Below are positions 1 through 6,310 of a stretch of DNA of 11,131 bases, piece by piece (position 1 is the first letter of the stretch; each line of letters starts with the position of its first letter). The DNA is taken from assembly GCA_945900695.1 (NCBI GenBank), contig CAMDJU010000073.1, positions 1-11,131 of the forward strand, read 5' to 3'. The notes below the pieces were generated by a model. That model did not search any database and was not told where the DNA came from. It saw only the letters and a program-made list of their open reading frames with translations. A program made the translations under genes and the position numbers. The stretch is from Bordetella parapertussis (GTDB lineage Bacteria; Pseudomonadota; Gammaproteobacteria; Burkholderiales; Burkholderiaceae_C).

Positions 1-365
1 TCAATTTTGTAGCCATCCGGGTCCACAACAAAGGCAATCACCCGGGTGCCGCCGGCCACGGGGCCTGGCTCTCGGGTGATTTTTCCTCCCTGCGCGCGGA
101 TGCGATCGCAGGTGGCATACACATCGCTGACCCCCAAGGCCAAATGGCCAAAGGCGGTGCCCACCTCATACTGGTGCACGCCATGGTTGTAGGTGAGTTC
201 AATTTCGGCATGATCAGGGTTGCTGCCGTAGCCCACAAATGCCAATGAATACTTTTGTTCTGGTCGCTCTGTGGTGCGCAGTAGGGTCATGTCCAGCACC
301 CTTGTATAGAAATCAATCGCGCGTTGCAAGTCTGTGACGCGCAGCATGGTGTGTAAAAGTCTCAT
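1..365 (-). CDS. gloA: Glyoxalase I (lactoylglutathione lyase), 3' end cut by window edge
   Basis: This gene encodes lactoylglutathione lyase, a cytosolic metalloenzyme that isomerises the hemithioacetal of methylglyoxal and glutathione to S-lactoylglutathione. The first 121 codons are in the window; the protein begins [20 protein letters not shown], very close to E. coli GloA (135 residues), so only about the last dozen residues are missing. The family metal ligands His5, Glu56 (in AEIELTYN) and His74 (in AFGHLAL) are all present; the fourth (Glu near residue 122, after DPDGYKI) falls at the cut. The ATG overlaps the stop of the upstream thioesterase gene as ATGA, so it is probably translationally coupled and is the last visible gene of the dgoK operon. 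Inference: it may remove methylglyoxal formed from triose phosphate made by the aldolase of the same operon. The family call is very secure; the pathway link is speculative. Confidence 0.95.
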   Translation of the reverse strand, partial: MRLLHTMLRVTDLQRAIDFYTRVLDMTLLRTTERPEQKYSLAFVGYGSNPDHAEIELTYNHGVHQYEVGTAFGHLALGVSDVYATCDRIRAQGGKITREPGPVAGGTRVIAFVVDPDGYKI

Positions 366-940
366 CGGGATGTGCTTTCAGGCAGGTCAAAAATCAAACA
401 GTTGCAAGTGGCATGGGCATACAGGCTGCCGTCAGGGCCAAACAACTGGCTTTGCGCGGTGGCCAATTGTCGGCCACAGTGCACCACGTGTGCCACGGCT
501 TGAACCCGTTCCACACCCAAAGGTATCGACCTGACCAGCTGAAGGTTGAGCTGGGTGGTCGTATAACCCCGACCAGCAGGCAGCATGGTGTGCACGGCAC
601 AGCCCAGGGCCGAGTCCAAAATTGTGGCGTACCAGCCGCCATGGACCGTGCCCATGGGGTTCAAATGGGTGCTTTGGGGGCGGCCTTGAAAGATCACTTG
701 ACCCAGGCTGGCATGGACAATGCAAAAATTCAGTTGCATTGCCATGGACGCCGGTGGGGTGCGGCCCTCGAGCATGCCCGTGATGGCTTCCAGGCCAGTT
801 TGCCCGTGCCAAATCTCCCCGGCTTGCAGCGCTGGTGGGTGCGTGTGGGCTCGGGCTTTTTCTTCCAGTTCGAGCCAATCTTGCAGTACCGCTTGGGCTG
901 CTTGGGCGTCCAGTTTTTTCGTTTGTTGTGGGTTCATCAT
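362..940 (-). CDS. PaaI-type hotdog-fold acyl-CoA thioesterase
   Basis: A 192-residue cytosolic protein of the PaaI/YdiI hotdog thioesterase family, which hydrolyses acyl- or aryl-CoA thioesters. The signature loop and helix [17 protein letters not shown] lies at about residues 100-116, with Asp109 in the position of the family's catalytic acid, followed by the beta strands [12 protein letters not shown] and a C-terminal [13 protein letters not shown] strand. The N-terminal 60 residues before the hotdog core are longer than in minimal PaaI proteins (about 140 residues). The start is either of two consecutive ATGs (940 or 937), 9 bases after the stop of the enoyl-CoA hydratase-like gene; an AAGGA lies rather far upstream, so initiation may rely on coupling. 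Its stop overlaps the gloA start. The substrate cannot be read from sequence; the neighbouring crotonase-fold gene suggests a shared CoA-thioester substrate. Confidence 0.85.
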   Translation of the reverse strand: MMNPQQTKKLDAQAAQAVLQDWLELEEKARAHTHPPALQAGEIWHGQTGLEAITGMLEGRTPPASMAMQLNFCIVHASLGQVIFQGRPQSTHLNPMGTVHGGWYATILDSALGCAVHTMLPAGRGYTTTQLNLQLVRSIPLGVERVQAVAHVVHCGRQLATAQSQLFGPDGSLYAHATCNCLIFDLPESTSR

Positions 941-949
941 CGGGTCAAT

Positions 950-1735
950 TCATCGTCCTTGGAACTGCGGCCGCCGCCGCTCTTGCATGGCCAGCCGCCC
1001 TTCAGCAAAATCGGCGCTGTCTTGGCTCATGGTCTCGCGCGCCTGGATGGCGTCTAAATCCAGGGTATTGAGGGCCACATCCATCAAGGATTGCTTGGTG
1101 GCTTGTACGGCCAGTGGTGCCATATTCAGCACTTGTTGCACCAATTGTTGCAATTGCTCGTCAAATTGAGATTCGGTGACCAGGGCATGGAACAGGCCAC
1201 AAGCTTGGAGTTGCTCAAAGGGCATGGACAAGCCCGTTAAAAAAGCCCGCTGGCTGAAGCTGAGCCCCATTTTTTGGACATAGCGTTGCAAACCACTGGC
1301 GTAGTAGTGCAATCCAATGGCGCAGGCGGGCATGCGCCACTCCAGGCCCTGTTGCGCCAGCACCAGGTCACAGGCCAGCACCACATCGGTGGCGCCCCCA
1401 TACACGCTGCCGTTGAGCGCGCAAATGGTCACGGGGCGAAGCCGCGCCAGGACATCGGGCACGGTTTGAAAAAAGTTGGGGGCCGATGCATCGTCATCCA
1501 AGCCGGCCATGTGATAGCCGGCACTGAACACGGGGCGCGGCATGTCTTGGGTGTGTGCACGCAGCACCACAACACGGATATCTGGGGTGGCGTTGATGGT
1601 CGCAAAATGATCCATCAATGCGCTCAGGTCTTGGTTGTTCAAACTGTTGCGCAAGGCGGGCCGCTGCAAGGTGATGGTGGCCACGCCAGCCTGGAGGTGC
1701 AAGCTGGGGGCGTTATTCAAAGGGGCGCTGCTCAT
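950..1735 (-). CDS. Enoyl-CoA hydratase/isomerase-family protein with altered catalytic residues
   Basis: A 261-residue crotonase-superfamily protein. The oxyanion-hole elements are present: FSAGYHM (about 70-76) and NGSVYGGATDVVLACD (about 108-123). The two glutamates of classical enoyl-CoA hydratase are not conserved: the first is Asp117 (GGATD for GGGCE), and the second position has Ala137 (MPACAIGLH for the usual PE..LG). It may therefore catalyse another crotonase-fold reaction such as isomerisation, decarboxylation or thioester hydrolysis. The reading frame stays open up to 1927, but I chose the ATG at 1735 because it gives the normal family length, begins MSSAPLNNAP just before the first beta strand, and shares its A with the stop of the upstream aldolase gene (TGATG), a typical coupling junction. 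The longer version would lie inside the aldolase gene. Substrate unknown. Confidence 0.85.
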   Translation of the reverse strand: MSSAPLNNAPSLHLQAGVATITLQRPALRNSLNNQDLSALMDHFATINATPDIRVVVLRAHTQDMPRPVFSAGYHMAGLDDDASAPNFFQTVPDVLARLRPVTICALNGSVYGGATDVVLACDLVLAQQGLEWRMPACAIGLHYYASGLQRYVQKMGLSFSQRAFLTGLSMPFEQLQACGLFHALVTESQFDEQLQQLVQQVLNMAPLAVQATKQSLMDVALNTLDLDAIQARETMSQDSADFAEGRLAMQERRRPQFQGR

Positions 1736-2364
1736 CACAGATCTGTCCAGGCCTGGCGAAAACGAAGGGCTTGTTGGTGCACCTCGGCGACCGCCATGCC
1801 GGGTTTGAACAGAGCAGAGCCAATGCCAAAACCGCTCGCGCCTGCGCTGCGATAGGCGGCCATGTTCTCGGGTTTGATGCCGCCAACCGGAAACAAGGCG
1901 GTGTGGGCTGGCAACACGGCGCACCATGCCTTGAGCACGGCCGGTTGCACCATTTCAGATGGAAAGACCTTGAGCCCATCTGCTTGGCTGCGCAAAGCGG
2001 CAAAGGCCTCCGAGGGGGTGGCCACCCCGGGCAGGGCGATCATTCCCAAACGCTTGGCCTCGGCCACGACCGAAGGGTCAAAGTGCGGGCTGACGATCAG
2101 TTGCCCACCGGCGGCATGGACATCTCGGACCTGTTGCGCATCCATCACCGTGCCCGCGCCGATCAAGCACGGGCCCAGGCGCGCACGCAGGGCCGCGATG
2201 CTGTGCAATGGTTTGGGCGAGTTCAAGGGCACTTCAATGATGCACCAGCCGGCATCGATCAAGGCCTGGCCGACCAACAGGGCTTGGTCAGGTTCGATGC
2301 CACGCAAAATGGCGATCAAGGGCAGTTGTGCCATGGCGCTGGGCAGGTCAAGGGTTTGGATCAT
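1735..2364 (-). CDS. dgoA: 2-dehydro-3-deoxy-6-phosphogalactonate (KDPGal) aldolase
   Basis: A 209-residue class I aldolase of the KDPG/KHG family, matching E. coli DgoA in length and motifs. It cleaves 2-keto-3-deoxy-6-phosphogalactonate into pyruvate and D-glyceraldehyde 3-phosphate in the cytosol. Visible residues: Arg21 in PLIAILRG, Glu44 in IIEVPLNSP (general acid/base), the GAGTV strand at 69-73, the Schiff-base Lys132 in GLKVFPSE, and the phosphate-binding VGGIKPEN region and GIGSALF. EVPLNSP and LKVFPSE resemble DgoA more than the glucose-type Eda. The ATG overlaps the stop of dgoK by four bases (ATGA) and its own stop overlaps the next start (TGATG), so it sits in a coupled operon. 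The adjacent kinase makes its substrate, which supports galactonate rather than gluconate specificity. Confidence 0.94.
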   Translation of the reverse strand: MIQTLDLPSAMAQLPLIAILRGIEPDQALLVGQALIDAGWCIIEVPLNSPKPLHSIAALRARLGPCLIGAGTVMDAQQVRDVHAAGGQLIVSPHFDPSVVAEAKRLGMIALPGVATPSEAFAALRSQADGLKVFPSEMVQPAVLKAWCAVLPAHTALFPVGGIKPENMAAYRSAGASGFGIGSALFKPGMAVAEVHQQALRFRQAWTDL

Positions 2365-3311
2365 GGGCTCATGCTACCAAGGGTGTGGTTGGTCGATTGG
2401 CTCGCCAGGTATTGCAATCCCTGCCAGGTGGCTTCATCGCCCATGGTTTGGCAACTCAGCCCCTGCAAGGCCAAAGCGCGTTGATAGCGCTTTTGCAGGG
2501 CAAGATTGGCCACCACCACCGGTGGCCCTGTCAGCAGATGGGCCTGGGCGCGCAGCTCTTCACCAATCAATAAACCCGACAGGTAGGCCAAGCCTTGCGA
2601 GGGGTTGAGGCGATCCATCAATGACAGGGTGCGTACGGAAAAAAGGGTGTGCAAAAGACTGGCACCGCTCAGCGCAAGCGTCACCCCTTGATCAAAAAAA
2701 GGTTCATCCACATCATCTGCCGGAGATCGGTCAGACTGTGGTGAGCTGAGCGTTCGCCCCAAAATAGAGTGCTGCTTCAGCAGCGAAAAGCATTCGCCGG
2801 TCATGAAGGTGTGAAAGCGCAAAACACATTGGTTTTCCACGGTCACCCATTTGCTGTGGGTGCCCGGCAGGATCACAGTGGCATCCGAGCGGCCCAACAG
2901 GTGCAAAGCCCCCAGCACCTGGGTTTCTTCTCCGCGCATCACATCGGGGGCATGGGGCAGTTCGCAAGAAATGCCTGGCACCAAAGCCACTTTGCGGTCT
3001 TGCACCCAGACCAAATGCTGGGTCAGGTTTTGCAAGGGGCTGGGGCAGGCCATATAGGGTGCCAGTTGCCAGCCTTGGGCGCTGCCAGCCATGCCGCAAA
3101 TCAGGGTCAAGGCTTGGGGGTGAGCCATCCAATCGCCGCACAAAACGGCCAAAGCATCTGCAAACCCGTTTGGGAGAACTTGCAAAATACCTTGATCGCT
3201 GTGGCGCACCGCCGCAATCTGACCCTGGGAAATCAGCGCGGCACGCAGTGCACTGGTGCCCCAATCCACTGCAATCAAATGGGGGTGGTGAATGGTGTGG
3301 GTGGGGGGCAT
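2361..3311 (-). CDS. dgoK: 2-dehydro-3-deoxygalactonokinase
   Basis: A 316-residue sugar-acid kinase of the DgoK family (ASKHA/actin-like ATPase fold) that phosphorylates 2-keto-3-deoxygalactonate at C6 using ATP. In order: the phosphate-1 loop DWGTSALRA (16-24), GMAGSAQGW (73-81), MRGEETQ (125-131), LPGTHSKW (148-155) and FMTGE (169-173), all hallmark DgoK motifs. It is slightly longer than E. coli DgoK (292 residues), partly because of an N-terminal extension with several His. The start at 3311 has a good ribosome binding site (AGGGAG, 7 bases upstream) and is the first gene of the minus-strand operon. It diverges from the SDR gene at 3485 across a 173-base regulatory gap. The following gene is the matching aldolase, so the assignment is firm. 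Confidence 0.94.
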   Translation of the reverse strand: MPPTHTIHHPHLIAVDWGTSALRAALISQGQIAAVRHSDQGILQVLPNGFADALAVLCGDWMAHPQALTLICGMAGSAQGWQLAPYMACPSPLQNLTQHLVWVQDRKVALVPGISCELPHAPDVMRGEETQVLGALHLLGRSDATVILPGTHSKWVTVENQCVLRFHTFMTGECFSLLKQHSILGRTLSSPQSDRSPADDVDEPFFDQGVTLALSGASLLHTLFSVRTLSLMDRLNPSQGLAYLSGLLIGEELRAQAHLLTGPPVVVANLALQKRYQRALALQGLSCQTMGDEATWQGLQYLASQSTNHTLGSMSP

Positions 3312-3484
3312 GTTCAGTCTCCCTTGCGCAGGGTTTTGCCAGCTGATGGTGTGGTCAATGGATCAACACAGTATAGAAGTGATGCCTTTTGAGGGTTTGC
3401 TCTCGGGGGCGTGGAGGGTCTGCCCTGAAATAATGCGCCACATGGGTCAGGGGCTTGAGCCGTGGATGCCGACAAGGAGACAGC
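3312..3484. promoter_or_regulatory. Divergent promoter region between dgoK and the DenD-like SDR gene
   Basis: These 173 bases must hold the promoters for the dgoK operon (leftward) and the SDR gene (rightward). On the minus strand a TATACT that could be a -10 box lies at 3375-3370, but no good -35 is seen at 16-18 bases, so an activator or a weak promoter is possible. The stretch 3351-3369 (GTGGTCAATGGATCAACAC) is a weak imperfect palindrome and a possible operator overlapping the expected dgoK start site. The 10-base word shared by the other two regulatory regions is not present here. No RNA gene or small ORF of note is seen. Confidence 0.5.
3474..3479 (+). promoter_or_regulatory. Ribosome binding site fixing the SDR start
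   Basis: AAGGAG sits 5 bases before the ATG at 3485. It decides for this start over an in-frame ATG at 3455, which would add a non-conserved ten-residue leader before the MKILITGGGGFLG Rossmann motif. Confidence 0.85.
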
Positions 3485-4492
3485 ATGAAAATTTTGATCA
3501 CAGGTGGCGGCGGATTTTTGGGCGCTCGATTGGCCCGCACCTTATTGTCCAAAGGTCAATTGAATGGACAAACCATCAGTGCTTTGATGTTGGCCGATCA
3601 GCAAGCCCCGCCGCAGGATGTGCGGTCGCAGCCCAAGGTGCATGTGCGCACGGGCCCTTTGCTGGCGCAAGTGGATGAACTGGCGTCTTGGCAACCCGAA
3701 GCGGTTTTTCACTTGGCTTCAGCCGTGTCTGGAGAATGTGAAGATGATTTTGATTTGGGCTTGCGATCCAACATCGACTCCACCCGCGCACTGTTGGATG
3801 CATTTCGACATGCCAAGCACGCACCGCGCTTTGTATTCTCCAGTTCAGTCGCGGTGTATGGCCCCGATCCCGCGCACCATTGGCCGGGTGTGGTCAGTGA
3901 TGAAACCTTGCCCACCCCACAGACTTCCTACGGCATCCACAAGCTCATTTGTGAGCATTTGGTCACCGACTACACGCGCAAGGGTTATATCGACGGGCGC
4001 AGTGCGCGCTTGATGACGGTCACCGTGCGTCCAGGGCGACCCAACGGTGCAGCGTCTTCTTTTTTCAGCGGCATCATCCGCGAACCTTTGGCCGGTGAGG
4101 CTTCCATTTGTCCCGTGGATGCCAGCGTATCGCACCCCGTGGCATCGCCTGGAAAAACCATTGAGGGTCTGATCGCGGTGTTTGAAGCCACGCGCGAGGC
4201 CTTTCAAGGGCGCACGGCCATGAACCTGCCCGGCTTGAATGTCACGGTGGCCCAGATGTTGGACGCGCTAGAGGCTGTGGCAGGGCCAGAGGTTCGCTCC
4301 CACGTGCGCTTTGAGCGCCATGAACAAATTGCAGGCATTGTGGCCAATTGGAGCCAGGGCGCCACGGCCCAGCGTGCCGCCCATTTGGGCTTGATGCCCG
4401 ACCCGGATTTTCAAACCATCATCCGCCAGTACATGGCCGATTGTGAGTTGGCTGGCTTGGGTGCCAGCGCGCTCAAAGGTTTGCGGCGCTGA
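3485..4492 (+). CDS. DenD-like NAD(P)-dependent sugar/sugar-acid dehydrogenase (extended SDR)
   Basis: A 335-residue extended short-chain dehydrogenase/reductase. The Rossmann nucleotide-binding motif ITGGGGFLG is at about 5-13, the conserved FHLASAVSGE at 75-84, the catalytic serine region VFSSSVAVYG at 117-126, and the catalytic pair Tyr149-x3-Lys153 in TSYGIHKLICEHLV. VRPGRPNGAASSF followed by GIIREPLAGE (about 181-205) and MNLPGLNVTV (246-255) strongly resembles the D-erythronate dehydrogenase (DenD) subfamily. Known DenD enzymes oxidise a four-carbon acid and neighbour a DUF1537 kinase, which is not in this window. Here the gene lies between galactonate-pathway genes, so it may instead oxidise a galactose-type sugar or sugar acid; this is inference. 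It is a single gene facing the convergent dehydratase gene. Confidence 0.85.
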   Translation: MKILITGGGGFLGARLARTLLSKGQLNGQTISALMLADQQAPPQDVRSQPKVHVRTGPLLAQVDELASWQPEAVFHLASAVSGECEDDFDLGLRSNIDSTRALLDAFRHAKHAPRFVFSSSVAVYGPDPAHHWPGVVSDETLPTPQTSYGIHKLICEHLVTDYTRKGYIDGRSARLMTVTVRPGRPNGAASSFFSGIIREPLAGEASICPVDASVSHPVASPGKTIEGLIAVFEATREAFQGRTAMNLPGLNVTVAQMLDALEAVAGPEVRSHVRFERHEQIAGIVANWSQGATAQRAAHLGLMPDPDFQTIIRQYMADCELAGLGASALKGLRR

Positions 4493-4497
4493 GCGCG

Positions 4498-6234
4498 TCA
4501 GTGGTTGTCACGCGGCACAAAGGCGCCGCGATGACCGCGCAAAAAGTCCAGGTCAGCCCCTTCGTCGGCTTGCAGCACGTGGTCGATGTAGAGCTTCCAG
4601 TAGCCTGAGTTGAGTCGGGGTTCAGGGGCTTTCCACAGGGCGCGGCGTTGTGCCAAGACGGCATCGCTCACATGCAGTTGCAGCAAGCGCTTGGGCACAT
4701 CGAGTTCAATGGTGTCGCCGTTTTCCACCAAGGCCAATACGCCCCCGGCGGCGGCCTCAGGTGCTGTGTGGAGCACCACGGTGCCGTAGGCCGTGCCGCT
4801 CATGCGTGCATCGCTGATGCGTACCATATCGGTGATGCCTTTGCGCAAAATTTTCGGTGGCAAGGGCATGTTGCCCACCTCGGCCATCCCGGGGTAGCCT
4901 TTGGGGCCGCAGTTTTTCAACACCAAAATACAGTTTTCATCGACGTCCAGGTTTTCGTCGTCGATGCGCAGGTGAAAGTCCTCAATGTTTTCAAACACCA
5001 CAGCTCGACCCTTGTGCACCAGCAAAGCGGGTGTTGCCGCACTGGGCTTGATCACCGCACCCCTGGGGGCCAGATTGCCCCGAAGCACCGCGATGCCTGC
5101 TTTGTCTTTGAAGGGCGATGAAAAGGGTTTGATCACCCGCGGGTCATGGTTTTGCGCACCAGCGATGTTTTCGGCCACGGTGTGGCCACTGGCTGTGAGC
5201 AGGTCTTTGTGCAGCAGGTGTTCGATTTCTTTCATCACCACAGGCAGTCCGCCGGCATAGCAAAAATCTTCCATCAAATGCTCGCCAGAAGGTTGCAAGT
5301 TGACCAAGCAGGGCAGGTCGCTGGCCAGGTGATCAAAGTCCTCCAGTGTGAGAGTCACACCGAGACGGCCGGCCATGGCAATCAAGTGGATCACCGCGTT
5401 GGTAGATCCGCCAATGGCTGCCAAGGTTTTGATGGCGTTTTCAAAGGCTTCGCGGGTCAGAATTTGAGAAATTTTGTGGTCGCTGTGAACCATTTCCACA
5501 ATGCGCCGTCCAGCCATGCGGGCCAAGACATTGCGGCGCCCATCTACCGCTGGGTATGCGGCATTGCCCGGCAGGCCCAGGCCCAAGGCTTCAACCATGC
5601 TGGCCATGGTCGAGGCCGTTCCCATGGTCATGCAGTGACCATGGCTGCGGTGCATGCAGCTTTCGGCCTCAAGAAATTCGGCCAACTTCAAGGTGCCCGC
5701 GCGCACTTGCTCGCTCATGCTCCACACGCCTGTGCCCGAGCCCAACTCTTGACCGCGCCACTTGCCGTTGAGCATGGGCCCGCCACTGACCCCAATGGTG
5801 GGCAAGTCCGCACTGGCCGCACCCATGATGAGGGCGGGGGTGGTTTTGTCGCAGCCCATGAGCAGCACAACGCCGTCCATGGGGTTGCCTCGGATGCTTT
5901 CCTCTACGTCCATGCTGCTGAGGTTGCGGTACAGCATGGCGGTCGGGCGCAGCATCACTTCACCCAAGGACATCACAGGAAACTCCAACGGAAATCCACC
6001 CGCTTCATAAACCCCGATCTTGACTTGTTCGGCGATGGTTCTGAAGTGCGAGTTGCAGGGGGTCAATTCACTGAAGGTATTGCATATACCAATGACGGGA
6101 CGACCATCGAATTGATCGTGGGGGATGCCCTTGCCCTTGAGCCAGCTGCGATAGGCAAACCCATCTCGGTCTTGGCGCCCAAACCATTGTTGGCTGCGCA
6201 GTTCTTCAGGTTTTTTGCGAGGTGTGGTGCTCAT
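4498..6234 (-). CDS. IlvD/EDD-family sugar-acid dehydratase (L-arabinonate/D-galactonate dehydratase type)
   Basis: A 578-residue Fe-S dehydratase that removes water from C2-C3 of an aldonic acid to give a 2-keto-3-deoxy acid. The three cluster cysteines are visible: Cys60 (LTPCNSH), Cys128 (MGCDKTTP) and Cys201 (HGHCMTMGTAS). Lys130 next to Cys128 is the usual carbamylated metal ligand, and Ser479 in DARMSGTAYG is the catalytic base position. GGPMLNG, AAIGGSTNAVIHL and NCGPKGYPGMAEVGNM are family hallmarks. It resembles Rhizobium leguminosarum L-arabinonate dehydratase over its full length, an enzyme known also to accept D-fuconate and D-galactonate. With dgoK and dgoA nearby and no DgoD, D-galactonate (or a stereochemically matching acid) is the likely substrate; that is inference. 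The ATG at 6234 has GGAG six bases upstream. The stop is 5 bases from that of the convergent SDR gene. Confidence 0.93.
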   Translation of the reverse strand: MSTTPRKKPEELRSQQWFGRQDRDGFAYRSWLKGKGIPHDQFDGRPVIGICNTFSELTPCNSHFRTIAEQVKIGVYEAGGFPLEFPVMSLGEVMLRPTAMLYRNLSSMDVEESIRGNPMDGVVLLMGCDKTTPALIMGAASADLPTIGVSGGPMLNGKWRGQELGSGTGVWSMSEQVRAGTLKLAEFLEAESCMHRSHGHCMTMGTASTMASMVEALGLGLPGNAAYPAVDGRRNVLARMAGRRIVEMVHSDHKISQILTREAFENAIKTLAAIGGSTNAVIHLIAMAGRLGVTLTLEDFDHLASDLPCLVNLQPSGEHLMEDFCYAGGLPVVMKEIEHLLHKDLLTASGHTVAENIAGAQNHDPRVIKPFSSPFKDKAGIAVLRGNLAPRGAVIKPSAATPALLVHKGRAVVFENIEDFHLRIDDENLDVDENCILVLKNCGPKGYPGMAEVGNMPLPPKILRKGITDMVRISDARMSGTAYGTVVLHTAPEAAAGGVLALVENGDTIELDVPKRLLQLHVSDAVLAQRRALWKAPEPRLNSGYWKLYIDHVLQADEGADLDFLRGHRGAFVPRDNH

Positions 6235-6310
6235 CTGGGTCTCCGTCGTGCTGGGTCATGGGGCATCGTTATCGTATGATGTTAGCTCGAAATCCACTCT
6301 GGAGTTATCC
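6235..6310. promoter_or_regulatory. Compact divergent promoter region (dehydratase / hydroxyacid dehydrogenase)
   Basis: Only 76 bases separate the two divergent start codons, so both promoters must overlap or lie close together. A rightward -10-like TATGAT is at 6275-6280 without an obvious -35. It overlaps the near-palindrome ATCGTATGAT (6271-6280), where a bound repressor could block both directions. GGAG ribosome binding sites flank both starts (minus strand 6 bases before 6234; plus strand 6301-6304 before 6311). Confidence 0.55.
6270..6279 (-). promoter_or_regulatory. Putative GntR operator, copy 1 (TCATACGATA)
   Basis: On the minus strand this reads TCATACGATA, identical to 7307-7316 on the plus strand just before the GntR gene. 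It lies inside the near-palindrome ATCGTATGAT (8 of 10 positions symmetric) in the divergent promoter region. Sharing of the word between a promoter region and the regulator's own upstream region is the pattern expected of an autoregulated local repressor. Binding is inferred. Confidence 0.45.

Noticed and set aside
1736..1927. A 64-residue N-terminal extension of the enoyl-CoA hydratase-like protein.
   Set aside because: The extension is Arg-rich and unlike the family, lies wholly within the aldolase gene, and the internal ATG at 1735 gives the usual length and a TGATG coupling junction.
2769..3392. A 207-codon plus-strand frame opposite dgoK that spans into the promoter gap.
   Set aside because: It lacks motifs and is explained as the shadow of dgoK, whose signature motifs are complete on the minus strand.
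5146..6279. A 377-codon open frame on the plus strand, antisense to the dehydratase gene.
   Set aside because: Its product has no recognisable domain, is rich in His, Gln, Gly and Ala as expected for a mirrored GC-rich coding frame, and the opposite strand encodes a full IlvD/EDD protein with all cluster ligands.
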